A stretch of 64,000 bases of DNA, taken from assembly GCF_907164915.1 (NCBI RefSeq), contig NC_061868.1, positions 50,777,689 through 50,841,688 on the forward strand, given 5' to 3'. The notes under the pieces are model-generated. The model was not told where the DNA came from, ran no database searches, and was given only the letters and a program-made list of their open reading frames with translations. Position numbers and translations under genes: made by a program. The first letter of the stretch is position 1; each line of letters starts with the position of its first letter. The DNA comes from Impatiens glandulifera. Taxonomy: Eukaryota; Streptophyta; Magnoliopsida; Ericales; Balsaminaceae. Below are positions 22,616 to 34,637 of this stretch, in pieces.

Positions 22616-24807
22616 ATGGTCAAGAATCTCAAGATCATGTGCTCCTCCCTCAGCATGTGTGCAAAAAATGCATTCCAGTACGATGGCTATTTGCAGAGAC
22701 AAATGGGCAATGATATTGGTTATTTGGCATCTCAAGGATCGTCAACTTCAGTTTGTTTCTCCAACTCCACTAGCTTCTCCAAACCAACATACTTTAATAA
22801 GTCATTTACCAGGGCAAAAAATTATTCAACTATTGTTAACACCCAAGCATCGCGAGACAGCTTTTCGGGATTATGTATCTCCAAGCAAAGAGGCAACATA
22901 CATTCTCTGTCACTCAAAAGTGCAGTCAGCTCTGAAAACTCACAGATATGCCTGGATATTTCATCTGGCTGCCACAATATGAATGTTAAGTTTATGGTGC
23001 AAAAACAAAGAATGACCCAACAGCTTAGCTACAAAATGGGAGGATTCACTGGATCTGGAGGAGGCTTGATTGTTGGATTGTTAATCTGCTATTCAACATC
23101 TGAAAATGTTCATGCTGAAGCAGCTCAGCCAAAACAAAGCAGGGAAGATTCTTCTGTTATGTTTTCACAGAAGAAGAAAGTCTGGACTGATTATTCTGTA
23201 ATTGGTAAGCAGTGAATCTTATGTTTCCATGCATTCCCATTTCTTGATTACCTCAAGTATGAAATTTTGGTTTTCTTGTCAATTTGTTCCATCTCTGCAG
23301 GAATTCCTGGTGATGGCAGGTGTTTATTTCGCTCAGTTGCTCATGGAGCTTGTTTGCGATCAGGGAAGCCAGCTCCAAACGGGAGCTTGCAGAAAGAGTT
23401 AGCTGACAAATTGCGTGTTCTGGTATGCTCTATTCCCTGTGTAACAAAGTCAACATCATCCTTTATTTCCCATCCTTCTTAAGAATGTATAAGTTGCTAT
23501 GAGCATAGCTTTTGAATGTACTAGTATTGAAATGGAAAGATGGTGGCACTGTGAATTACAGAAAAATAATTTGAAAGCGGAAGTGGAACCTTAAATGTCT
23601 AACTAGGCCTTTCTCTGTTTTCATGGCTGTTTAAGATACTAATGTGACTGAGTTCCTTATAAAAGAATGTCCATAACAGATTCTATTTAACTCTTTACAG
23701 GTAGCTGATGAATTTGTCAAAAGGCGCAAGGAAACAGAATGGTGAGTTTGCTGAGATGGAGTTATCTAAGTCCCGTCAAGTTAATTCTTAATTGTTTGCA
23801 GTATTTGCTGCAAGTTTTGCATATCTTTATAGCATGTAAGATGTCGAGCATTGAACGGTTTGTTGAAGAAATCAGGACTATGTAAAAAGGATATAAATGT
23901 GACAAGGCTCACCAAATGGTAGGTTTTGGGAAAGTTTTAAGAGAGCGTGTTTTGAACATGACTTGAACTCGTTCTTAGCATTAGTTTATCCTCCCCACAT
24001 TTTATAATTAGTAAAGTTAGTCATCTTTATTGGGAAAAATTTGATGAATTTCTCCTTTTCATATTCAAGGTTACTTCATGATTCAAAAGGTTACTTCATG
24101 ATTCAAAACTGATGACTAGATAATGATATTAGGTTTGTAGAAGGTGAATTTGATGCATATGTATCAGAAATCCGGAAGCCGCTTGTATGGGGAGGGGAGC
24201 CTGAACTATTTATGGCTTCTCATGTTCTCCAGTAAGTCCTTCCTCTCTCTCTCTCTCCAATCTCCATCATAATGCTCAAATCATTCTTTGGAGTTGACCA
24301 TAGATGTTGGCTTTTGAACACACTCACTAGTGGAGGAATTTTGGTTCCTGATTATAGTTTAAATCTGTTGATCAAGAATTGCTTCTCTTGTGTTAGTTAA
24401 TTTGATCTACATATTTTCTCAACCTAAAGTGGCCAAATTTTTAAAAGTTTTAGGTGATTACTATTTCCCATCGACTTGACTGTGTCAATCATTCTTCTTT
24501 ATGATTAAATTATGAAGAATTGGTTGTGGGGTATGTGATGAAGGCTTCATTCTTATTGGAGAGAACTCAGTCAGTGTGTATGTTTTTTTTTATCTAATTG
24601 CTGACCAATGTTGGTGTGGATGAGTGTAGGATGCCTATCACTGTGTACATGATTGACGAGAACTCAGGTGGCTTGATATCCATTGTAGAATATGGGCAAG
24701 AAGAGTATGGCAAGGAGAACCCTATTCAAGTGCTCTACCATGGTTTTGGCCATTACGATGCATTGTTAATTCCTGGAAACAAGGGTCCTCCTAAATCAAG
24801 ACTTTAG
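22616..24807 (+). CDS. OTU-domain cysteine protease (deubiquitinase), OTU4-like
   Basis: Five exons join in frame to 342 residues: 22616-23204, 23301-23422, 23701-23741, 24133-24231 and 24630-24807. All introns are GT-AG. Residues ~1-195 are Ser/Lys-rich, with a glycine-rich hydrophobic stretch GGFTGSGGGLIVGLLICYST (around 140-160) that could be a membrane or targeting segment. The OTU fold starts at SVIGIPGDGRCLFRSVAHGA, whose Asp, Gly and Cys are the OTU catalytic loop. The distal catalytic His is in HGFGHYDALL near the C-terminus. OTU proteases cleave ubiquitin chains. The overall layout matches the plant OTU4-type deubiquitinase (about 317 residues). Start choice between ATG 22616 and ATG 22637 (MCSSLSM) is open. 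The N-terminal half is poorly conserved in the family. Confidence 0.9.
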
Positions 24808-25211
24808 CCTTACTCATAAAGAAATACAATTAACAAGTGTGGCAAGCTTCCTAAATCAAGACTTTAACCTTATTCATGATGAAATACAACTGACAAGCTT
24901 TGTCTCACGGATCAAAATGATAGTAGTGGTATTATTTTCTTGATTTTGCTTTCTATATTGAGTAATGACATTTCACATTGGGAAATTGTTTTTGGGGTGA
25001 AATGGAGATGCTGGTAAAGGAACGTGTTTATAGATACACAAATGTATTAGTAAGATACACAAATGTATTAGTAAAATTTTCTAATGAACTATCAAAAGTA
25101 TTATCTTTTAATAATAATAAAAGCTTATCAAATATTGATCAATTGAAATATGTCTCTTTAACTATATTTTTATTTTTTTCTCATATATAGATTTTTTTTT
25201 GATTTCATACT
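24808..25211. other. 3' region of the OTU gene and AT-rich spacer
   Basis: Contains small direct repeats: CTTCCTAAATCAAGACTTTA near the stop codon and again about 60 bp on, and AGATACACAAATGTATTAGT at about 25033 and 25054. No gene is seen. Confidence 0.5.
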
Positions 25212-25223
25212 CATAATATTTTT
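25212..25223. repeat. Target-site duplication of ORF1-only element B, left copy
   Basis: CATAATATTTTT here is repeated at 34638-34649 at the other end of element B. The oligo(T) of 25221-25230 (poly(A) of the minus-strand element) overlaps it, so the exact length is 9-12 bp. Confidence 0.8.
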
Positions 25224-25285
25224 TTTTTTTGGGAAAACAGTTTAACATCATTTCATTAAAAAGCCCAAAAGTGGGAGGGGTCAAT

Positions 25286-25316
25286 AATCAAAACTAGATA
25301 AACTCTAGTTTTGATT
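25286..25316 (-). other. 3' UTR hairpin of element B
   Basis: AATCAAAACTAGA (25286-25298) and TCTAGTTTTGATT (25304-25316) form a perfect 13-bp inverted repeat around a 5-nt loop, about 55 bases before the poly(A) of the minus-strand element. The same geometry recurs in copies C and D and, degenerate, in E, with compensatory changes. Confidence 0.9.
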
Positions 25317-25421
25317 GTAAGATACAAACAAAAGACGTAAAAGTTTTTAAATTGTGGCTGTCAAATCACATTACAAAACACAGATTAAAATGAATAAAGA
25401 CTACAATCTAGCTATCCCAAC

Positions 25422-27644
25422 CTATGTTGTCTCCATATCTGCCTTTTGACCATATTGCCTTCTTCCACGTCCTAATCTTCTCGCGTTCTTCATAAAGGGA
25501 GATTGAATTGAAACAAATGATGATGTCTGACTGCTCTTATTGTTTAATCTTCCTCTATATGAACTCGTACTAACATAATAAAATGTATTATTTTTCAAGA
25601 TTTCAAGGTTTTTGTCACTACTTTTCTCTACTTCAGTTCTCCGTGTTTGAGGATCAACAACCTTAGTTTCCTTCTTCTCTGTTATATCTTTGCTTTCATC
25701 TTCTGCATCTTCCTCTTCTTTACATTTAGGTTTATCTTCTTTAGAATCCCCTATTTCATCAATTTCATTTCCTTTCTTACTTCCTTCTTCTTGAGTTTGA
25801 TTTCCTTTTGTTCCTTCACCCGAATTCTGAACATCTTTCCCTTTGGCATTGCTTTCTTTTGCTGCTTGTTTTTCCACAACTGTTTCATTTATACTAGGAA
25901 CCTTTTGTTTCTTGGCTTCTCCATTCTGCATTTGTTGTTCCTGGTTTGCTTTCTGGTTGGCCATTAATTTAGAGCATCTCATTATAGAATGTTTAAAGGT
26001 ATTGCAGTTCACGCATCTGTACGGTCGTCATTCATAGTGTATCCCATCTTGGTAGCATTTCCCTTTCGATTCACCACTGTAATTTCGTTGGGGAGAACGC
26101 TTCTGGGTTGAACTTCAACGCTCATCCTAGCATATGTGAGATTTTCGTTTTCCTCAATGATTTTGTCCATGTATAGTGGGTTTCTTAGAAGGCTAGCGAA
26201 ATGGCTTAAGGCTTCCGCGTTGTACATGTGGGGAGGGATATTTCGCAACTTGAACCAGATTTACACTAATTCTTTTGGAATACTGTCATAGCTCGTACCC
26301 TCCTTCCATTTTTCGAGCTTCATGCATTCTTTCCCCACATGTGTATGTCCCAACTCTAAAATTTTCTCAAGATTAACCTCTTGATTGAATTTCAGCAAAT
26401 ACATGCCGTGACTGTTAGAGGTGACCTTCATTAGACCTTCTTTTCCCCATTGCTTAATGAGTTCTTCCTTGATGGCATCAAAAGTGGCAGATTTTTTCCC
26501 AATATAATTACCCACTATCACATGTTTCCATGATCGAACGCATTTTTCTTCCACGTCTGATGGTAGCTTGAACTCAAAGGGATTTTCGAGTTTTTTCACC
26601 TTTACTTTGAACGCACCCAGGAAAATTTGTCCATTTTCTGGGATTTTGTTTCACTTTATTTTGCTAAGTTTTGACCCTGCTTTGCGTTTGAATTTTTCTT
26701 CCAGACTTGGACAACCTGACAATTTGAGTTCTTTTTCAGAGTATAAAACTTTGTCTTGGTACATTTTGTCAACTCTTTCATTGTGTTGACGGAGCAGCTA
26801 ACAATAATGTCATACTCCTCTTTTTTTAGAAGGTTCCAATCTTGGAGGTAGTGCAGATTACCTGAATAGTGATTTGATGAGCCCTTTCTTTGTTGAGAAT
26901 CATTTCTTCATTCTTAGCTTGCAACAACATCCTTAAATTTTGGTTTCTCAGCCCTTTGAGGTTTGCCTTCTCATTAAAACCAACCATTCATTTGCCTTTT
27001 GCCTTCTCTTCGGTTTCCCCTGCTTTCTTGTTTACTGCATTATTCTGACATTTGTTTTCAACCCTGTTTTCTTCCAAACCAGCATTATTTTCCTTTTGTT
27101 CCTCTGTAATTTCCTTCTTCTTGTTGGTCGTCTCTATTTTATTTCGCTTTCCTTTTTTCCTCTATGACTTACCAATTTTATCGGATTGATTCTGATTCCC
27201 AAAAGAATCAACAACAAATTCATTTGAAAATGTTTGTTTATTTGGGCAATCAGTATGTATTTCATTTTTGCTCTTATCTCCGTTCACATTCATCTTAACA
27301 GAATTATCGAAGGCTATAGTAGAAGAAAGCATACCTGGAGCTTTTCCACAGTTGACATTTATGCTCTTGCTCACGAATTCAGGGGTGCCATTTTTTCCTT
27401 CTTTAGCTAGAGTGTCTTTATTTTTATGAGACGTAATGGGGTATGTACCCATATTTCCTTTATGTTGATTATCTACATCCTGGACTTTCTTGGGATGAGT
27501 GAAGTAGGAATTTGATACCTCATGTGTCTGTTTAAGAGAATTGGCCAGGCTTGAGTCAAAGGTTGACAAAGAAGAAAAATTCCCTATTGCAGAAGCTTTC
27601 ATGTTTCGTAATTCGAAATGACAAAAGCAGATGGATTCAAACAA
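25422..27644 (-). pseudogene. ORF1 of element B: N-terminal domain, DUF4283, CCHC knuckle, basic C-terminus
   Basis: In order on the minus strand: a Ser/Asn/Lys-rich leader (27644-27165); a frame-shifted N-terminal domain (NEKANLKGLRNQNL; then KKEEYDIIVSCSVNTMKEL at about 26826-26768); the DUF4283 domain (26599-26015; FEFKLPSDVEEKCVRSW, HVGKECMKLEKWKEG, FKLRNIPPHMYNAEALSHF); a CCHC knuckle CVNCNTFKHSIMRC (about 26015-25975); a Lys/Glu-rich linker; and a basic tail (SFVSIQSPFMKNARRLGRG) to the stop at 25422. At least one TGA replaces the Trp of the YEWRPY motif before the knuckle, and several frameshifts occur, so it is inactive. The function in the family is RNA binding by a gag-like protein. 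Confidence 0.85.
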
Positions 27645-28002
27645 TGGTGTTTATCGCGATGCGCGATTAGAACGGTTAAAACCCTAGTGGTGCTTGTGAA
27701 TGATCCAACCAGGGTTTCCGCGAAACTGTCGATCGTGTCGTTCGTTGCGATCGTGTTGTTTGTGCCGATCTTGACTTTGATTATGTGGTATTGACTGTGT
27801 TGCCCGTGTCGCGTCGAATACAACGAAGCGCGATCTGTACGATTAAAAACCCTAGTAGCGCTTGCGAAACAGGGGATTCCGTGGCTATGTCTGTCACACC
27901 CTAAAATTCATATTTGACCGAATGCCTTCGGTCCTGGCCAAGAACAAGTACTCTTGTGATTGGAAATTAGGACCGAGACAAATCTGAGATTTAGGACCAA
28001 GG

Positions 28003-28365
28003 TGTTAGGATTTGTATCTCCCAAATCCGACCTGCTTGAAAACAATCGGTAAAAACACAAGAAAGAAGAACACAAGAACACACAGATTTATAGTGGTTCA
28101 CTCAAATTGAGCTACATCCACTTCAGCCACCATCAGATCTACTATGAAGAAGAAGGAATACAGAGTTTTTGCCTCACACTTTATCTCTCTAGAATTCTGT
28201 CTTACTCATGTAAACCCTTAATAATCACATATTTATAGGGTAAACATTCAGGTAATAAACCTAAATAACTTTGGTCAGACCCAAGTCCAAAACCAAAAAA
28301 AAGAAAACCCAATAAACTCTAATTAACAATGTAGAGTTTATTATAAGTGGCTCCATAACTCAACA
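28003..28365 (-). repeat. 3' LTR of the Copia element
   Basis: Reads TGTTAGGATTTGTATCTCCC to CTCCATAACTCAACA on the plus strand. Paired with 32380-32742. Confidence 0.97.
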
Positions 28366-28427
28366 ATCTCCCACTTGGAGACTAACTTCATCATCTCTCG
28401 ATCGGTAGTGGCTTTCCATTTAGTGTC

Positions 28428-31400
28428 TTAACGAAGAAGACCAACTGAAGTTGCACACAACTTCAGTTTCTCATTTGTCACAGCTTTCGTCAACATATCA
28501 GCTGGATTCTCACTCCTGGGAATCTTCTCAAGAGCTAATACTCCAACTTTTAAAGCTGACCGGATGAAATGATAACGAACCCGTATATGCTTCGTCCTGC
28601 CATGATAAACAGAATTCTTTGCCAAATGAATGGCACTCTGACTGTCGCATCGCAACACACTTCCCTCGTAGTCTTGACCCAATTCTCGCAAAAAGGTTTG
28701 TAACCACATCATCTCCTTAGCAGCTTCTGTCACAGCAACATACTTTGCTTCACAACTAGAAAGAGCAACAATCTTCTGCAATTTTGATACTCAACTAATT
28801 GCAGTACCTCCCAGAGTATAAATGTACCTTATTGTGCTCTTCCTACTATCAACATCACCACCATTGTCAGCATCAACATATCCTTCTAAACCCATATTAG
28901 ACTTTCGAAAACACAAAGCGAGACCCGTACTTCCTCTTAAGTATCGTAGTATCCACTTTACTGCTTTCCAATGTTGTCTACCCGGGTTGCTCATGAATCT
29001 GCTAACAACTCTCACTGCATGTGCTATGTCTGGTCTTGTGCAAACCATCGCATACATAATACAACCAATGGCAGAGGCATACGGAACAGTGGCCATGTAA
29101 TTTTTCTCCTCCTCTGTTGAAGGCGACTGATCTTTAGATAGTCTGAAGTGACTAGCTAAGGGGGTAGTAACTAGTTTTGCATCATACAAGTTGAACCTGC
29201 TAAGAACTTTCTTCACATATTCTTCTTTTAAAAGCTTGAGAACTTCTTCATCCCTGAAAATTCTTATCCTAAGGATTTGTTTAGCAGCACCCAAATCCTT
29301 CATTGCAAACTTTTCAGACAACTCTTTCTTGAGCTTGTTAATATCATACAAGCTTGCTCTAGCAATCAACATGTCATCAACGTAAAGAAGAAGAATAATG
29401 TACGATTTATCAAACTTCTTGATATAGCAGCAATGATCAGCTTCACACCTCAAAAAATTGTTACTTTTCATGAAGATATCGAACTTCTTGTACCATTGCC
29501 TTGGAGCCTGTTTCAAACCATACAGACTCTTCTGAAGCTTACACACAAGCTCATCTTTTCCTTTGATTTCAAATCCTTCTAGTTGTCGCATATAAATCTC
29601 TTCATCTAAATCACCATAAAGAAAAGCAGTTTTGACATCCATTTGTTGAAGATGAAAGTCTTCTTTCACAACCAAACTCAAAATAGTTCTGATTGTCATC
29701 AATTTAACTACTGGAGAGAAGATCTCATTGTAGTCAATACCTTCTTTCTGTTGAAATCCTTTCACAACCAATCTTGCCTTGTACCTCATTATTTTATCAT
29801 GTTCTTCTTTAATCCTGAAGATCCATTTGTTGTGAAGTTCTTTCTTTACATTTGGTAGCTCAGTGAGCTCCCAAGTCTGATTCAACATCAAAGAGTTCAT
29901 CTCATCTTTCATAGCAGACTCCCACTTAATCGATTCATCAGATTGTATTGCTTACTCATAACATTCAGGTTCACCTCTATCTGTCAACAAGATATAGTTC
30001 AGAGATGGAGACCACCTCTCAACTGGTTTTCGATTCCTTGATGATCTTCTCAACTGTATAACCGGTGTTTGCTGATTTACCTCTGGGGCCACGTTCTCAA
30101 CGATTTCATCTTCAACAACACATTGTTCTTCTTCGACAACCGGTATATATTCAGCTGAAAATTGTTTCAAATCGATTGTACCAGTCTCTTCCAACTTGGA
30201 ATCACCATTTGATGTCTTCCCAACACAATCTTTGTAGAGAACCTGTTCATTGAAGATAACATTTCTGCTACGAATGATCTTGCGATTTTGATTATCCCAG
30301 AAACGATAACCAAACTCGATATCACCATAACTAATGAAAAAATATTTATTAGACTTTGGATCAAGCTTGCTCCTATCACATTCTTTAATATGAACATATG
30401 ATAAACAACCAAACACTTTCAAATAAGAAAGATTTACCTTTTTATTGCTCCAAGCTTCTTCAGGAATTCTGAATTCAAGAGGAACAGAGGGTCCCCTGTT
30501 TATCAAATAGGCAGCAGTATTAATAGCTTCTGCCCAGAAGGTTTTAGGCAGCCCTGCATTCAATCTCATGCTTCTAGCACGCTCGTTCAATATTCGATTC
30601 ATTCGTTCAGCTACTCCATTCTCTTGAGGCGTTCGGGGAACAGTCTTCACCATACTGATCCCATTCACATCACAATATTCTTTGAAATCTAGATTGATAT
30701 ATTCACCTCCATTGTCGGATCTCAAGCACTTAACTTTCTGATTTGTTTCATTTTCAACCAAAGCCTTCCACTTCTTGAAAATATCAAATACTTCAGACTT
30801 GTGCTTCATAAAGTAAACCCATATTTTTCTTGTTGAATCATCTATAAAAGTCACATAGTAGTATGATCTGCCAATAGAAGAAACAGGTGCAGGTCCCCAC
30901 ACATCAGTGTGTACCAACTCTAGTCTTTCTTTCTTGAGCTCCTTCCCAATCTTTAAGAAACTCACCCGTTTCTGTTTTCCAATAATGCAATTTTCACATA
31001 ACTGATGTTCAACAGACTTCAGTTCTGGAATCTGTCCATTCTTCAAAAGATTTTTCATCCATTTTTCACTCATATGGCCCAACCTGCAATGCCACAACTC
31101 ACTGTTCTTCGAGTCATCAACTACAGCAGCAACTGTTTCTCTGCAAGTTGAAGTCGTGTATAACGTTCCAGTTTTATGACCTCGAGCAACAACAATTGCT
31201 CCTTTAGTCACCTTCCACGCACTATTTCCACAACTGAAATTGTGACCTTCTTCATCAAGTTGTGTAACAGAAATCAGATTGCGCATTAAACCTAGAATGT
31301 GTCTCACCTTATTAATCTTCCAAACAGAACCATTTTCCATCTTCAATTTGATGTCACCAATGCCAACAATATCCAGTGGCTCACCATCTGCGAGATAAAC

Positions 31401-32345
31401 TTTCCCACAGTTTCCAACCACATAATTCTCCATTAATTCTTTGTGAGCAGTGGTGTGGAAAGACGCTCCTGAGTCCAAAACCCATGAATCTATCGGGCTA
31501 TCAACAGACAGAAGTAATGCATCAGTGATAGATTATGTAACAACGTTGGCTGCATCATTTTTATCATCACCGTTTTTCTTCGGTGCTTTGCAGTTCCTCT
31601 TCAGATGACCTTGTTTACCACAATTCCAGCACTCAAATGTCCTCCCAGACTTGGACTGACTCCTCCTGCTCCTTGACATAGATCTGCTCTTACCTCGGTT
31701 GAAATTTCTATCATTACCTCTTCCCCTGTTTTCCACATTCAGAGCAGAACCTTTGAATATTTCACCAGAATCAATTTTACGAACCTCTTCAACAAGAATA
31801 CGATCTCTAACTTCAACAAATTTCAGTTTAGCATTTCATACTGAATTACTAATTGCTGCCCTCATAGGTTCCCAACTTTTTGGTAGAGATGCTAACAAAA
31901 TCAGGGCACTAACTTCATCCCCAAAATCAATCTCAACAGATAGCAATTGATTAACAATTGTATTGAATTCATTCAAATGAGTAGTGACAGAAGTACCATC
32001 AACCATTCTTAAGTAAAAGAGTCTTTTCATTAAGTGTACCTTTTTGTTAGCAGATGGTTTCTCATACATATCAGAAAGAGCTTTCATCAGACCCATGGTG
32101 GTCTTCTCCTTTGCTACATTGTGAGCAACCGTCTTGGCTAGCGTCAATCGGACAACTCCCAAAACCTGTCTATCAAGGAGTTTCCATTCAGCTTCATCCA
32201 TCTTCTCTGGTTTCTCACTCAAAGGAACATGAAGCTTCTTTCCATAGAGATAATCTTCAATCTGCATTCTCCAAAAGGCATAATCTGTCCCATCAAATCT
32301 TCCAATCCCATGTCCTATACTGTTCTCACTTGCCATTGTTTCCAA
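28428..32345 (-). pseudogene. Copia gag-pol polyprotein, one frame with four in-frame stops
   Basis: 1305 codons in a single frame from the ATG at 32345. Gag (UBN2-type, 32345-31836), CCHC knuckle CWNCGKQGHLKRNC (about 31630-31590), protease MDSGASFHTT (31478), GAG-pre-integrase WHCRLGHMSEKW and CENCIIGKQKRVSF, integrase core with HTDVWGP, LRSDNGGEY and TPQENGVAERMNR (DDE residues present), reverse transcriptase WIFRIKEEHD, MDVKTAFLYGDLDEEIYM and YVDDMLIA, RNase H VALSSCEAKYVA. Stops at 31836, 31533, 29952 and 28791 interrupt it with no frameshift. The first lies late in Gag, so this copy cannot supply protease or RT. The domain order (integrase before RT) is that of Copia. Confidence 0.95.
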
Positions 32346-32379
32346 TGCTCAGATCTAACCTAGATGCTCTAATACCAGT

Positions 32380-32742
32380 TGTTAAGATTTGTATCTCCCA
32401 AATCCGACCTGCTTGAAAACAATCGGTAAAAACACAAGAAAGAAGAACACAAGAACACACAGATTTATAGTGGTTCACTCAAATTGAGCTACATCCACTT
32501 CAGCCACCACCAGATCTACTATGAAGAAGAAGGAATACAGAGTTTTTGCCTCACACTTTATCTCTCTAGAATTCTGTCTTATTCATGTAAACCCTTAATA
32601 ATCACATATTTATAGGGTAAACATTCAGGTAATAAACCTAAATAATTTTGGTCAGGCCCAAACCCAAAACCAAAAAAAAAACCCAATAAACTATAATTAA
32701 CAATGTAGAGTTTATTATAAGTGTAGGCTCCATAACTCAACA
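32380..32742 (-). repeat. 5' LTR of the Copia element
   Basis: Paired with 28003-28365. Followed on the element's strand by the primer-binding site ACTGGTATTAGAGC (32379-32366). Confidence 0.97.
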
Positions 32743-32811
32743 CAAGGAAATATGTGTTAGGACCGAGAAATATGTGTCAGGGCCGAGGAGACCGAGAGAA
32801 ATCTATGTCAC

Positions 32812-33215
32812 GACCTATAGGGTCCGACCGAGGGAGTCCGACCGAGGGAGCGACCGAGGGAGTCCGACCGATAGGGTCCGACCGAGGGGGTCCGACCGAT
32901 GGAGTCTGACCGTGGGGGTCCAACTGATTATAGTTTCCAACCCATGCTTGTTCCACCTCATGCTTGTTCCACATCATGCTTGTTCCACCTCATGTTTGTT
33001 CCACCTCATGCTTGTTCCACCTCATGCTTAGCCACCTCATGTTTCAAACTCTTATTCAACAAGCAGGTGACAAGCTGGTGACCAACCTAATTTTCCATCC
33101 AATGCTTATAAACCAGCAGGTGACAAGCAGGTGACCAGCCCTTGTTTATTAACCCAACTGGTGACAAGCAGGTGACCAGCTCTCTTTGCTTATGACCAGC
33201 ATGTGACAAGCCTTT
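32812..33215. repeat. Three minisatellites within the solo LTR
   Basis: First, about 32815-32925, units around GGGAGTCCGACCGA (14-15 bp, about eight imperfect copies). Second, about 32942-33045, units TCATGCTTGTTCCACC (16 bp, six to seven copies). Third, about 33065-33215, units related to AGCAGGTGACAAGC. Open frames across them are by-products of the arrays. Confidence 0.85.
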
Positions 33216-33534
33216 TTCCTCAACCGACCTTGACCCTTTGTATGTATATACTTCACCATGGATTGATTAATATCAATCCATTTTTCCTCTTCTCTAAAAA
33301 TCAGAAGACAATCGTTAGAATTCTTGAAGAACATCAACTCTTCAAGCAAGATCAAACCTTAGTATCTTCAAAGTATAAGGCAAAAAAACATTTCTATATC
33401 ACTATTTAGAAACCCATACTTGCTTATATAACTCATGTATATTCTATAAATTATGCATACTGTTTTTATAGCATGTTTTTCCTTGCATATTCATATCTTT
33501 ATTAATGAACAAGTATGATCTGTTTAAAAAAGAC

Positions 33535-33745
33535 AAACTGTTTTCCAGGGTACCATCTGTTTTCCAAAGGCTGATCTGTTTTCCAAACAAGGGTCCCTTT
33601 TCTAAGAGAGGGGTCTATTTTATAAAGAATGAACTGTTTTATAAACAATGGTCTGTTTTATAAATAAAGGTCTATTTTATATACAAGGGTCTATTTTCTA
33701 AACAAGGATTTGTTTTCTAAACAAGGATCTGTTTTCCAATGTATG
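33535..33745. repeat. About ten copies of a roughly 20-bp unit in the solo LTR
   Basis: Units such as CTGTTTTCCAAACAAGG / CTATTTTATAAACAAGG repeat with 18-22 bp spacing. Confidence 0.8.
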
Positions 33746-34637
33746 AAACGTTTTATGGAATCATTGTGAACAAGGATGTATGAGTATTGACGGAATGGGA
33801 GGAAGGCTACGCAGGATGAGCTCTGGTAGTCTGATTCCAAAATATGTGTTGGGGTTCTATTGGGACTGGACTTCTGGGACGAGCTCTAGAAGATCCTACC
33901 CACACAGACAAGTGTCTAATCAGGTTGTGGACTTTAGGGATAGACTCCGAAGAGTGCCCTTCCAACTATGTGCTCAACAGGATTCCTAACTTTCAGGATC
34001 AACTCTGAAATGTAAAGGGCCAGTATGTGCTCAAGGATGTTTCTGTTCTAACCTTTTTATAAACTGTTTTACAAGTCAGCACATCAATACAAGGCAGCTT
34101 TTACTTGTCTTTTTATATTCTCTTTAAACATGCTTACTGGGTTTTTAGGCTCACTATGCTTGTGTGGTGTAGGTACACAGCCATAGCAATCTATTGTCTT
34201 ATGAAGGGAGGCTTGGAGGGTGGGTAGGGTGCAAGGGAGGTGTGTGTGTGTGGGAGGAGGGACAATCAGAAGTTCAAAGTACTTTTATGGTCTAGCACTT
34301 AAAAGACCACTATTTTTGTATTATGGGACCATCTTTTATTTGTTTTTGATGTAAAGGGTCGGTACTGTTTTCAAAGGGCCAAGTTTTGTGATGCCACTTA
34401 TATATTTATAACGCTTCCGTAAATGTTTCTGTTTTTCCGCCTAAGTATGTACGTTTTCAAACATTCCCTCACTCGGTCTAAGTAAATTAGGGGTGAGGGG
34501 TGTTACAATGTCAATCGTGACATTTTTGCGAATCGTGTCGTTCGTGTCGATCGTGTCGATTGTGTCGTCGATTGTGTTGTGCCAACCGTGTTGATCGTGC
34601 CGTCGATTGTGATGTGCCAACTGTGCCGATCGTGACC

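Larger units (their letters stand above)
28003..32742 (-). mobile_element. Tork/Tnt1-type Copia retrotransposon, 4.74 kb
   Basis: Two 363-bp LTRs (28003-28365 and 32380-32742), TSD CAAGG at 27998-28002 and 32743-32747, primer-binding site TGGTATTAGAGC next to the right LTR (5' end of the minus-strand element) and polypurine tract AAGTGGGAGAT next to the left LTR. The LTRs differ by about 8 substitutions and 2 short indels by eye, around 2 percent, so the insertion is recent. Gag-pol fills the interior in Copia order. Confidence 0.97.
27892..34507. mobile_element. Solo LTR (about 1.87 kb), split by a Copia insertion
   Basis: Starts TGTCACACCCTAAAATTC and ends GGTGAGGGGTGTTACA, the usual TG...CA ends of plant Ty3/Gypsy LTRs, and is flanked by ATGTC (27887-27891 and 34508-34512). 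Removing the Copia (28003-32747) leaves about 1.87 kb with no gag or pol. This is therefore a solo LTR left by LTR-LTR recombination, not a complete element. Three or more minisatellites lie inside it. Orientation is not decidable. Confidence 0.85.
25224..34637 (-). mobile_element. ORF1-only LINE-like retroelement B with nested LTR insertions
   Basis: Without the inserted block 27892-34512 the element is about 2.8 kb, minus strand. It runs from a 5' UTR rich in ACGATCG/CACGAAC words (34637-34513 and 27891-27650) through ORF1 (27644-25422) to a 3' UTR with a perfect hairpin and oligo(A) at 25221-25230. It is flanked by CATAATATTTTT, the hallmark of target-primed reverse transcription. No endonuclease, RT or RNase H is found anywhere in it. 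A related unoccupied site is visible at about 34862-34915. The element is homologous over its length to element C (45372-47699). Confidence 0.85.

Noticed and set aside
25422..26599. DUF4283/zinc-knuckle frames taken as a host gene
   Set aside because: Poly(A), 12-bp TSD, homologous copies at three other places and many stops show a retroelement.
27892..34507. Reading the whole 6.6 kb as one complete LTR retrotransposon with gag-pol
   Set aside because: The gag-pol belongs to a separate Copia with its own LTRs and TSD. The rest is a single LTR.
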